Shown here: piece by piece, positions 50,283-60,297 of the stretch
How the letters are laid out: each line of letters opens with the position of its first letter
Numbering within the stretch: the first letter of the stretch is position 1
Assembly: GCA_031216445.1 (NCBI GenBank)
Contig: CM062210.1
Coordinates: forward strand, 8,614,501-8,678,500
Source of the DNA: Lateolabrax maculatus
Lineage: Eukaryota; Chordata; Actinopteri; Acropomatiformes; Lateolabracidae
DNA: 64,000 nt
Direction: 5' to 3'
Notes under the pieces: model-generated
Databases searched by the model: none
What the model saw: the letters and a program-made list of their open reading frames with translations, nothing else
Told to the model about the DNA's origin: nothing
Program-made: the position numbers and the translations under genes

Positions 50283-50434
50283 TATATACATATACACATA
50301 TACATATATATATACACATATACATATACACATATATATACATATACACATATATATACATATACACATATATACATATACACATATACACATATATACA
50401 TATACACATATACATATATATATATACACACACA
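50234..50434. repeat. TA / ACATAT composite repeat with inverted ends
   Basis: The array starts GTGTGTGTATATATA, passes through TA units, then irregular ACATAT and ATATACAC units, and ends TATATATATACACACACA. The two ends are reverse complements, and most of the interior is also self-complementary. Open frames across it encode only I/Y/T/C/V repeats and are not genes. Confidence 0.9.
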
Positions 50435-51545
50435 AACCTTTTATACTTTTACACACTATACTGGAAATAATAAGCAGCATGCTCATTTACGTAAGCAGTC
50501 AAACATTACAGATTGCGCCTTTAAAGTGAATTCTAACAAAAATGGTGTATCCTCCTTTAAAAAAATTAAAAATAAATCTTAATTCAGAAGGATGCTGTGA
50601 GTGAAGATAAATGTTTTGATATTTTGGTATTTATTTAGGCCTATTATTTTGCAAATAGGGCTTCGCCCATTAGATCTTTCACTATAGCTTTTGAGAATTT
50701 TATTTTAATGTAGCCTATTTTAATAAAAAAATAATCCTTTTTCAATTTGTAATGTATTTTATTTACATTGTTGTTTATATTCCTTACAGTTACACTTTCG
50801 CTGTATGTAGGCCAGTGAGTGTCCACAGAGAGCAGTGACAGAAACCTGGAGGACTCCCACCTCCGCCTGCTCCACTGACCCGTGTGTCCATCCTGCAGAG
50901 ATGCAGGTAGACCTTTGCGGTGACATGAATGGTAACAAGTTTATCCCTCCCGCAATATGAAGCATCGCGGGGGCCCTTCAGTCATTTTAAACGTGTTCAC
51001 AGCACACAGGAGCGAGGAATTAATGTAGTTTCGAAACTAGCACTGGCCTATTCCGACTCTTGCAGTGCATTTATTTATTTACAATTCCTGCAAGGTTTCT
51101 TTACTCACTGCCATGCCATTTTTTCTTCTTGATCCTATTTTAGTCTTTTGGGTTTTTTTTTTGTGAACAGATCACCAAAAGTTTACAAACACCTATGGGC
51201 CATTGACGTCCTCTGCAGTCTGTCTGACTGCGAACATCCATCCGCTCAATAGGACGCGTCACGGCAGCGCATGTCCCCGCACAAAAGACAATTGTGATTT
51301 AGACAAACATTGGGGAAAACATAAAGGCAAAGGTCAAGTCCTCTTTCAGTTCAAGTGTGCTCCGATTCACCTACAACACAACGGGGACAAAGCGTTGCAG
51401 CTACCTCCGTTTCTAAAGGGGATGTGATTACCCGCTTCATGGCGGAGGAGGAAGATGCTGATTCTCAACCTGATTCAGACGGAAAATAAGAGGAAGAGGA
51501 TTTCTCCATAAATCAGCAGCGGATTCTTTGGGCTCCTTAAAGGCA

Positions 51546-51616
51546 CCCCCCCCCCCCCCCCCCCCCCCCACCACCCCCTCACCCACCCACCCCTCCCCTC
51601 CTCCCCCCTCCTCACC
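51546..51616. repeat. C24 run and C-rich polypyrimidine tract
   Basis: Twenty-four C, then ACCACCCCCTCACCCACCC and CCTCCCC-type units to about 51616. It is highly C-rich on the plus strand and G-rich on the minus strand. Confidence 0.9.
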
Positions 51617-51889
51617 AAACACACACAGAAAGAGAGGAAGACAGAGAAATTACAACCTGAACTCCTGATAGGACATATAAAAAAAACTAATTATTATTAT
51701 TCTAATTATCAATCCCACGAAATATGCATTTTGTACAATTTAGGCAGTGGGTTGTGCGTGTTTTTTTTTTGTTTTTTTTTTGTATTATTATTATTGCAAG
51801 TTCAATTATTTCTAGAACAGAGGGATTAGAAGAATAAGTAGTGTTAATTGCGCGGCAGGTATAACGAGCAGGTCTAATCCTTCTTCCCC

Positions 51890-52150
51890 CCTCTTTGTAT
51901 TGAGTTTTTGTGGGCTTAATGAGTGGCAGGTAGGGCTGCTTCCTGCTTTCTCACATGCTCAAATAGGCCTCTCGCTGCTTGCAGTCCTGGACCCTGGCTG
52001 TGTACAGGAAACAATTGATTTTGAGCATAAAGTTAATTATGCCTAGAAATTAGACAGCCTTAACATTGGGTAAGGACTCAGAGGTTGATTTCCTGACAGC
52101 TCTTAACACACTCTCACATATCATTCACGCATGTGCGTTTTTACTATAGA
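51890..52150. promoter_or_regulatory. Candidate conserved non-coding element
   Basis: GGAAACAATTGATTTTGAGC (52008-52027), then AAGTTAATTATGCCTAG, and CATTGGGTAAGG lie within a block with no simple repeat. SOX and homeodomain words are adjacent. It is about 7.7 kb past the zic4 stop codon. Confidence 0.3.
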
Positions 52151-52879
52151 CTGCAATAATGGGAGGGGAAAACGACACTTACCTTGTTTGCTCCTGCACT
52201 GGTTGTGCTTATTTTAGCATATATATTCCTCATAATAAAAAATAAAAATGGTGCTCTACTAGCTATCAATTTTGTCCAGCCCTTAATGGTGAATTTGGAG
52301 AAATAAATGGACAAAAATCCTTTAAAATCCTTTGGGCTTGCTTCTGCACTGGTCTGAGTAGTTTCCTAGGCTACACAAATCAGTGTTAGGAAGATAGCCT
52401 GAGCTCAAAGAATGTCGCAGTGGTTGGCTTATTATTGAAACCAAGAAAAAAATCTTATTGAAACTTTTCCTTTTGATGAATTAACTCATGGACAAGGAGG
52501 ATAAGCCTCGCATAGCGTCTTCTGCGCTGAAGTAGGAATAATTCAAATTAAAAAAAAAAAAGAGTCCTTCTTTGTGTTTCTTTGGAGAGAATCAAGTGCC
52601 TTTAATTCTTCTGTGTTTTTGAAGACTCTCCAAAATAAGAGTTTTTTTTTTTTGTTTTTTTTTTTACCCAGCATTATTGCCCAAAATGTTTTATTTTATT
52701 TTATCACTGATGCTGCTGAAATGAAAAGTGGCAATAAAGTTTTCACGGACAGATAAAGACCCGCTGACCTATCTGAGAGGGACTTCAGCCCTACATATGG
52801 TTTACGCGTCAAACTGAAATTGCCTGCCGCTGAAAGGGTTTTTCTTTAATTCTATTACCGGACGTGGGCTCGCTTTGTT

Positions 52880-53085
52880 TCAATACTGTCGTATCAAAAT
52901 GATTGACAAAGTAATAAACGCGTCATGCTGCTGCATCTGATTATGCCGCGGCATTTGCATTGGACATTGAGGGGAATATGACAACCTTGACACACTGGGG
53001 ATTTGCTCTGTCAAATAAACACGTCTCCAAGGATCTATATTGTTGCGGTGACAATACCTCCCATTCATTGAATTTCAAAGTATTT
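52880..53085. promoter_or_regulatory. Candidate conserved non-coding element
   Basis: Repeat-free block with ATGATTGACAAAGTAATAAA, GCATTTGCATTGGACATTG (octamer-like ATTTGCAT) and GTCAAATAAACACG (forkhead-like). It lies about 7 kb past the zic4 stop codon. Confidence 0.3.
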
Positions 53086-56000
53086 CAAGTTGGTGTGTTG
53101 TGATCAGCGCTGGGACGTGCAGCATTAGCGATTGTTGGGTCAAAGGTAGAAAAAAAAAAAAAATAATAATATGAACGAATGAATAAATAAATGCTGGGCC
53201 AGAGCGGAAATTAACTCGCCACTGGCTACACTCTTCCATAATTAATATCTTCGCCTCCTTCCTCTTCCTCCGTTTCACAGGTTTAGTCCTCCAAGTGCCT
53301 CTTGACGCTGTAGTGGTCACACAAGCTGCCTGCACTGCAAAAATATCCATTTTAACAAATCATGCATTACAGCGATGTAATGTTATTTTTTCCTCTTAAA
53401 TGAAGGAGAAATATCCCAGTTAGATCATTTTAAGCTGTTTAAATTTGCTCCAAAATGCACGTAACACATTTTTTTAAAATATTGAACTACTTGTAGAAAA
53501 TAAATAATGTATTTTTTTAGGTATTTCTTTAAAGATTTTTGTGCAGTGTAAAGCTGCTGATTTTTAAAATAATAATAATAATAATAATAATATCACTAAA
53601 ATGTAACACTTTTTATACAGGCTATACTGGCATTATACGGAGGTCATTTATATCCCATGGCGTGCCCACCTTCAGCAGGTGATCCTGGTGTCAGCGGTGG
53701 CCTGACATAAGTATAATAATAGTTAATAGAGCGTGATAGACAGAATGGTATTAAACCTAACAAAGATGTGTCAAAAGCGAAAAAAAGTCTACGTCTTCAT
53801 TAGCCTGATCTCCAAGGACCGTCGAACATTTCATTAGTTTGTAATTTATGAATGTTTGACAAATATTAAAGAGTATGTAAATATGAGAGGCATAATGTCT
53901 TTCCTGCGGGAGATGGCGAAATGACCCAAAGTCCTCGATCCTGCTAGACTGATCACATGCATTATGATTCTTCTCAAACTGTGCATTTGCTTGTCTATTT
54001 GGAACATATTTCCCATCTGACGTGTGAAATAGTGCAGATAAACCAATGATTCATAATGTTGGCAGCATTTGCATCCCCTAATACTCTGTGTTATTTTGAT
54101 ATATGATGATATACTGTCGCTTTTATCGAGTGTATAAATGCACTTTTGCCATTATGGCTTTGGCTAAATCAGTAGGAGGGTTTTTGTCCTAAAACGGTCC
54201 ATTTCCTTGTTTGTGAACCAGTTCCAGACCAGGAAAATCGTTATTTTATTTTTATTCCAACAGCACTGGCTATCTCAACTTGTGAAGTCACATACATGGA
54301 GTCGTGTTGTTGGCTGCTGGAAGGATAAGGCCTCTGGGACCTGAACATTTCTGTCTTTAGTAGAATTTAATGTTTTTGTGGAATTTCCACGACGTCCCAA
54401 CACACCTGTTCGCCACGAATGCTGCTTTTGTCAGATATTAGTGTCACTAAACCCTCTCTCAGATCACACAGAGGTCGGCAGAAGATGATAAATTCAAGTT
54501 GTGATAAATTACTGTACGTCAGATCGACTTAATCGCCAAAGGGCAAGTCCTCAAATTCAGAATCATTCATTCTGCATGATGCATGGCCCTCTTTTATGAA
54601 TCTGAAGTTTGAGCAGCCTATACGAGCCTTTTGGAGGGGGGGGGGGGGTAAGCTCTCAATATTTGCATTCACAGTGAGTTTTGAAATCTTGAACAATTTG
54701 CTTTAGTTGTGAAATAATGAAAACTCATTTGGAGAAGGTGACTCATGTGTTCCTGTTGCAGCTCTGCAACTGCAAGAAAATGAGCAGGAAGACATCTTGA
54801 TTGCTGTTTATATACTGTGCTGTTGCAAAAAAAAAAAAAGAATTGCACGTTTTTTAATTCCCCACATTCCCCCCCTCCCCTCCACGTGCACGCGCGCACA
54901 CAATGTCTGAATGCACTCCGGCAATATTTAGATCTATATGTTTGCAGCAACAAGTTCTCCCGCATTACGCGAGACGACCCTGCACTGATGAAGGAAGTCA
55001 TCACAGCTCCCCGCTAACTAGATAGTCTTCAGTTCAGACTGCGAGATCAAATGCGAGAAGGAGGTCTCAGATCAAAAGAGACCAAATAAGCGGGTCGCTG
55101 ATTCATTCATGCAGCTGCATTGAGACCAAGGCCAACAGGCGTATCATACAGTGAAAGGGAGCTGCTATTCAGAGTGCAGGTGTGAAGTATGTGGCACATT
55201 CTGCCATATAATATGGAGGTTGTTAGAAATCCGTGCCCGGGCCTATAGGCTGCTAGGGGGCTGATTCGCATAGGAGGGAGCCCGCTCATCTATGAAAGTA
55301 GAATAACTTCGTTTCCTGAAATCTGCAGGATGACGGTAATCCTCAAACCTGGGGAGTTGGGGGTGGGGGGGTGGGGGTGTAGGCAAAGGTCTTATTGGCA
55401 CCGGTTTTTTTTTTTTATTTTCCTTATTCTAGGTTCTCCGGATAGTGACTTATGTGAGGTTTGCCTGCTATATACAAACGCTGCCGCAGGGGTGTAGCCT
55501 TAAACCTGCCTTAACTCGGCTTGCTCACCTTTTTATATGCGGAATACAGTTAATTTAGCTTTAAAGGTTGTCATAAATCTTTATGAAGGAAGCTTGTGGT
55601 AGCCTATACATCATTACCACGTGATCTTGTAAATCCCCCCCCCCCCCTCTCGGAAACTAACCCTGGGTGTTATCAGAATAAAATATTCAATATTCATGAC
55701 AAGCTTTATGGTTGCAGTTAACTTGTGGGTGTGCATAGTTTGCCTTTTGACCTCACCACTGCACACTCGATCAAAGTGCCGGGATATAAAGTGCAATGCT
55801 CCTTTACGCAGAAAAACAGAATAATCCTATCATAATGTTCAGCTGCAGGCGGGGAAGAATTAAACTGTAAAACTGTGGCGTTGAATACACAGCCATCTAA
55901 AATCTGTTTATTTGTGTATAATAAACAGTCAGATCAATACATGCTCTCCCTCCAGTGCGTGTCAGCTCCATTATAACACGTCTGCGCTGCTCTTCCGGTC

Positions 56001-56151
56001 TGTTTTTGGTGGGTGTATTGCACCTGTCTCTCCGTCTTTCTCTTTATCTGCCATGCCAATTTCGTCCACTTCATTCCTGATAATTATGACCTGGTTGGTG
56101 TTGGAGGTGCTGATGGTGGTGTTGGAGCGTGGGGTGGGCGTGCAGGGAAAA
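53086..56151. other. Non-coding sequence downstream of zic4
   Basis: Contains an A/ATA run near 53150-53170, an AAT tract near 53569-53592, G13 (54636-54648), a strong G-quadruplex motif (55351-55377) and C13 (55635-55647). The 54480-54600 stretch is quiet, with GATAAATT and CATTCATTCTGCATGATGC words. No gene recognised. Confidence 0.5.

Positions 56152-56187
<36 letters not shown>
56152..56187. repeat. G36 homopolymer
   Basis: Thirty-six consecutive G, the longest G/C homopolymer in the window. It lies about 2.8 kb past the predicted zic4 poly(A) site. Confidence 0.85.
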
Positions 56188-56188
<1 letters not shown>

Positions 56189-56619
56189 AGTGATGAGGGG
56201 TGGTGTGGAAGGGGGAGTGAGTGAGGCTTTTACTCCCAGACTGCTAATCCCCCTATTAAAAGGGTTTTGTTCAATAATGCCGGACAGTTTCCGGAAGTAG
56301 GATTACCGCCTCCATTATTTTACAAAGAAATGATATTTCACACTCAAACGAGCCTCAGGATGCAGCAGTGGTGGTGAGAGGGCCTTGGAAGAAATGAAAT
56401 AGATTCATTTTCTCTTTTTGTTGCACTTTGGAAGTTCAAAACCTCCCCCTTCCTTTCTTTAAAAAAAAAAAAAAAAAGAAAAAAGAAAGAAACCCCCAAA
56501 AAACAAAACACCATCTATTCTGTAATTAACGTGAATATGTATGGGGCTTATTTATTGTGGAACTGCAATGCAGCCGTCGGTTTCCTGTTTGGTTTCTTGA
56601 AGTGGACTAGCATTCAGAG

Positions 56620-56651
56620 CACACACACACACACACACACCACACACACCA

Positions 56652-56715
<64 letters not shown>
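56620..56715. repeat. CA microsatellite with periodic CC interruptions
   Basis: About 96 bases of AC/CA units with three regularly spaced CC interruptions in the left half (near 56640, 56649 and 56658). Confidence 0.9.
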
Positions 56716-56717
<2 letters not shown>

Positions 56718-57974
56718 GTTCTTGATTCTTGACCCCATAGCTGATATCAGATCAGAGGTTGTCGTTCAGCTGAAGCTGGGAACCCACCAGGATCAGTTGT
56801 GGAGGATCCTCTCTTACAGTTTTAACTGCCTGTGGTATCCAGTGTCTGCGCGCCGGGAATTTAACTTTTTACAATAAAAGCAAACAGTCACATTTTATCT
56901 CTGCCGTGGCACAAGCATGCGACTTCACTTAACACTTTACTCAAACTCTTTGGATCCACTTTGCAAGCAAACCTTCTGAACCCACTTGCGCCATTTTCTG
57001 AGTGAAGATGGGATGTTTATGTTTGGTCAAAGTCATAAATTATGAGGCGGAAAGGTCACTAAAGTATCGCAGAGCAAACGTCCTGCAGCACTGGTTTTAT
57101 TTTATTTTTCTGGCTTCTAAATGAATTCAGGGCCATTTTTCTCTTTGATCTCCGTCTGTAGTAAAGAGCAAACTCAGAAATACTTTGCCAATTTTTTATT
57201 ATTTTTTTTTTTTAAATAGAGTTTGCCACATTAATGCCACGCGGACCTCATGTTTTAACGCTCGCTTCTTTTTTTTTTTTCTTTTCCTAATGAAACAACC
57301 CTTTAAATGTTGCCTATCCTTTACTTTCAGCGCTGAATGGAAAATGTTTTTACGCGACTCAGTTAGTTCTTGTCCATTTTGACGACTGGAACTAAAAGCT
57401 TTAGACGGCCCAATAGAGAGGAGCCCAATAGAGAGGAGCCCAACAAATCGGTGACAAAAGGCTTTCCGTGTCATCAACGTCGTTCAGACGACCTAGAAGA
57501 ATCCCTCTGATATCAACTTCCACTTCAAAGACTCCCACTTTCAATTGAGATCCAACTATCTTGTAGTTTTTTTTCTTCTTTCCCCCTTTGTTTTTTTCTT
57601 TCTTCCTCTATACGCACAAGAGCTGGTGCCAAAAGAGGCATCATCATCATCATCTTCTTCCTCTGTTTGGCTGGTTTAGTGTTTATTCTTCTCTTGCAGC
57701 CGGGCCTCTTCCACAGAGCAGACTGTCATGCACTTAACCAAACTCTATAAACGTATCAGGGACTTGTAGCTATGTTGTTTCCACCCACTTCTGCCTCAGT
57801 CAGGGCAGGAGTAAAAATGTAACCCTCAGCCAAAAAGTTTTCCCAGCACAACAGAGCTCTTCACATTTTTTGGTTGGTTGCATTTTTATTTATTCCCCCC
57901 CCCCCCCCCCACTCCTCCAGATAATTTTACATGTTTCATTTTATTTTAAACTACTGAGAAAAAAAAAAAAAGTT

Positions 57975-58350
57975 CTGAAAGCTGAAATAATGAATTTATA
58001 CATCTGTCAACAACATGTGCAGTTACCATTATAGGCAGCAAAGCTCTGATGGTTTCAGATATTTCATGTATGGAGCCTAAAATATGATTATGGTTAAATG
58101 TATCCATTGACGGTTCGGCCCTCTTGCAATGCAAGTCTATTATGGTGTGGGACAACTGCGTTTCAGCGGCTTCTCCTTTGATTGTCGTAAAGTAGGCCTG
58201 GAGCAAAAGAATATATTTTTCCTCTTTATACTGCCCTCGTCTGCAATATAAAGGACATAGATTACCGTTTCCTACCCCATGGGAAGCAAATATTACATTC
58301 TTTAGAGCGGGCTTTTGAGTCCACGGACTTGGCCCCATATCATTTGAGTT
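57975..58350. promoter_or_regulatory. Candidate conserved non-coding element just downstream of zic4
   Basis: Quiet sequence with AAATATGATTATGGTTAAAT, CTCCTTTGATTGTCG (TCF/SOX-like) and CAATGCAAG words lies within 1 kb of the predicted zic4 transcript end. A 130-codon minus frame crosses it but shows no protein-like features. Confidence 0.25.
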
Positions 58351-58924
58351 TGACTTGGCTATTGCTATAGAAATCTTAATTCACCATGAGGATTCACCGT
58401 CGTGAAAAAAAAATGGCTCTTTGTACAAAAGGCTCTTTGAAGTCTGGATGAGAATATTGTAGCCCTTCATCACACTCTGCCCACGTCTGCATCAAACCAC
58501 AGCTCAGCTGAGAAAGTGAGAGTTAAGACAAGTGGAGCACAATTTAAGTCGCCCCCCCCCCCTCCCTTTTTTTAATTTACCTTTTTTTTTTTTTTTTTTA
58601 CAGAAAAGCACTTTAGAAAAATAAAGAAAACACTTAAATATAACGTTAAGGATATTTTAGTACATTTTATTTCTTTGAATTTAAACAGTTTTATCTGAAT
58701 CTGAAAACTAGACGTGGGTATGTTATTACTGGAGCCTGTGTGTAAAGGTAACACAAGTTTTTAAAAATGTTAATATTATTTTTACAGACAAAAATAGAGA
58801 CTTGCAGTACTGATCACCTTGATGTCAATTTTTGCAGGTATTCTCCTGAAGAATGACCAATTTTAAGATAATTGTTTGACCGGATGTAAATTCCATATAG
58901 ACCCGAATGGCTCAGCAGAGTTTT

Positions 58925-59857
58925 CACTTTAGTCATACAAGATTTATTCAAAATACTCACAAATTACAAGGCAATTCGGTAACCATTTTGAGTGCTGCTC
59001 GATTTCAGATATTCAAAAAAGGGAAAAAAATATATATATATTGACGACAATGATACAAAATCACAAAATGCCCACTTTGATAAAACATTTATAATTTCAC
59101 GGTCGTATATCAAATACTGCAGGCGTATGAAACAGTTCAATTGTTGACCCTCTGCACAAATGGAAAAAAAAAAAATGCTGTAAACATAAAAATGTTTGTA
59201 CAAAGAACTGCAGTAATCTGTAAGAAACTGCTTTGAGACAGATTCCTTACAAAAACTATCAACATCAACACATCGAAACGTACAAAATTTACAAATGTAC
59301 ATTTTTGCCCTAATTGAAACATGCACTTTGGTTCGATAATACAAAATCCCTCAAGATCAGATTGGAAAATAAATAATAGCCTAACATATTGAAGTCAAAA
59401 CTCAAATTTACAAAATAATTTTACACCAACATGCCTAGCCTACAATAATGCACCACATAGTCTAACGGATTTACACGACTCTCTCCACAAGTGGACCAGT
59501 GGGCCGTCAGGGCGTAGCCTGTGGGCACAGAGCCAACCATTTTGAATCGCTGAGGTTTGAAAATATATTCTTTTAATGTGCATGGAAATTAGCACGTCTT
59601 TAAAGGTTTTTTTTTTTTTTTTTTCACATTTTCCTTCCAATGTGGTTTCAAATGCGTCTCTTGGCCCTGGGTGTCTGTTTGGTGGCTCATCCCAAAAAAA
59701 AAAAAAAAAAAAAAAAGGGGGACAAGTGGGGGCCTTCACGGACGTAGGAGCACCAAAAAGCCAAACCAGTCTGAAGAAAAAAAAAAAACAACAAAAAAAA
59801 TGTGTTCTGTCACCTCTGGCACCCCCACCCCACCCCACGTTTGAGTCCAGGCCGGGG
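58925..59857 (-). other. zic4: zic4 3' UTR (predicted)
   Basis: This is the stretch between the zic4 stop codon and the first AATAAA on the minus strand, about 0.9 kb. It is AT-rich with no long sense frame. In the transcript it carries a U-rich tract (59800-59777), then U23 (59716-59694), then A18 (59624-59607). An ATTAAA at 59577-59572 could be a proximal poly(A) signal. The end point is inferred from the signal alone; no transcript is available. Confidence 0.5.
58943..58948 (-). terminator. zic4: Canonical poly(A) signal AATAAA for zic4
   Basis: The plus strand reads TTTATT, so the transcript has AATAAA about 910 bases after the zic4 stop. It is the first canonical hexamer downstream. Cleavage would be expected 10-30 bases further, near 58915-58930. 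Confidence 0.5.
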
Positions 59858-60297
59858 CTAAAACGCGTCCCTCGGCTCTGGGTCTCTGTAGGGCGGCTCG
59901 TCCGTGGGGTCGGGCGTGGAGGGCCCGCTGGGCGGTGTCTGGGCGCCGCTGGCACCCGAGCTGTGGCACACGTACCACTCGCTTAGATTCGCGGGCTGGG
60001 AGGCTCCCACCGGCTCCGACAGCACCGAGGAGGCCCCTGGCTCCCGGCCCAAGTCCGAGGAGGGGGAGACCAGGGACGGCGTGGACGACTCGTAGCCCGA
60101 GCTGGGCGGGGGAGACTTGCAGTGCACCTTCATGTGCTTCCTCAGGGAGCTGGGGTGCGTGTAGGACTTATCGCAGCCTCTCACTTTGCAGTTGTAGGGC
60201 TTATCGCTGGTGTGGACGTGGGAGTGCTTTTTCCGGTCGCTGCTGTTGGCGAAGCGTCGGTCGCAGCCGTCAAACTCGCATTTGAAGGGCTTCTCAC
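59858..60297 (-). CDS. zic4: zic4 coding exon 2: zinc fingers 4-5 and C-terminal tail
   Basis: The exon starts after the acceptor AG (60299-60298) with GT GAG AAG, completing Gly386 and giving EKPFKC. Finger 4 uses C392, C397, H410 and H414. Finger 5 uses C422, C427, H440 and H444. The tail runs through a Ser/Pro-rich region and NLSEWYVC, then about 35 further residues rich in S, P and D/E ending PRDAF before TAG at 59860-59858. No intron interrupts finger 5, unlike the three-coding-exon Zic1-3 genes, so all remaining coding sequence is one exon. The extension past EWYVC is longer than in Zic1-3, whose proteins end at NEWYV; it is visible here as an open frame but I cannot judge its conservation. 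Confidence 0.92.

Noticed and set aside
50056..50582. Multiple long frames on both strands near 50.2-50.4 kb
   Set aside because: They encode only alternating I/Y/C/V/H/T from the TA/CA repeat array.
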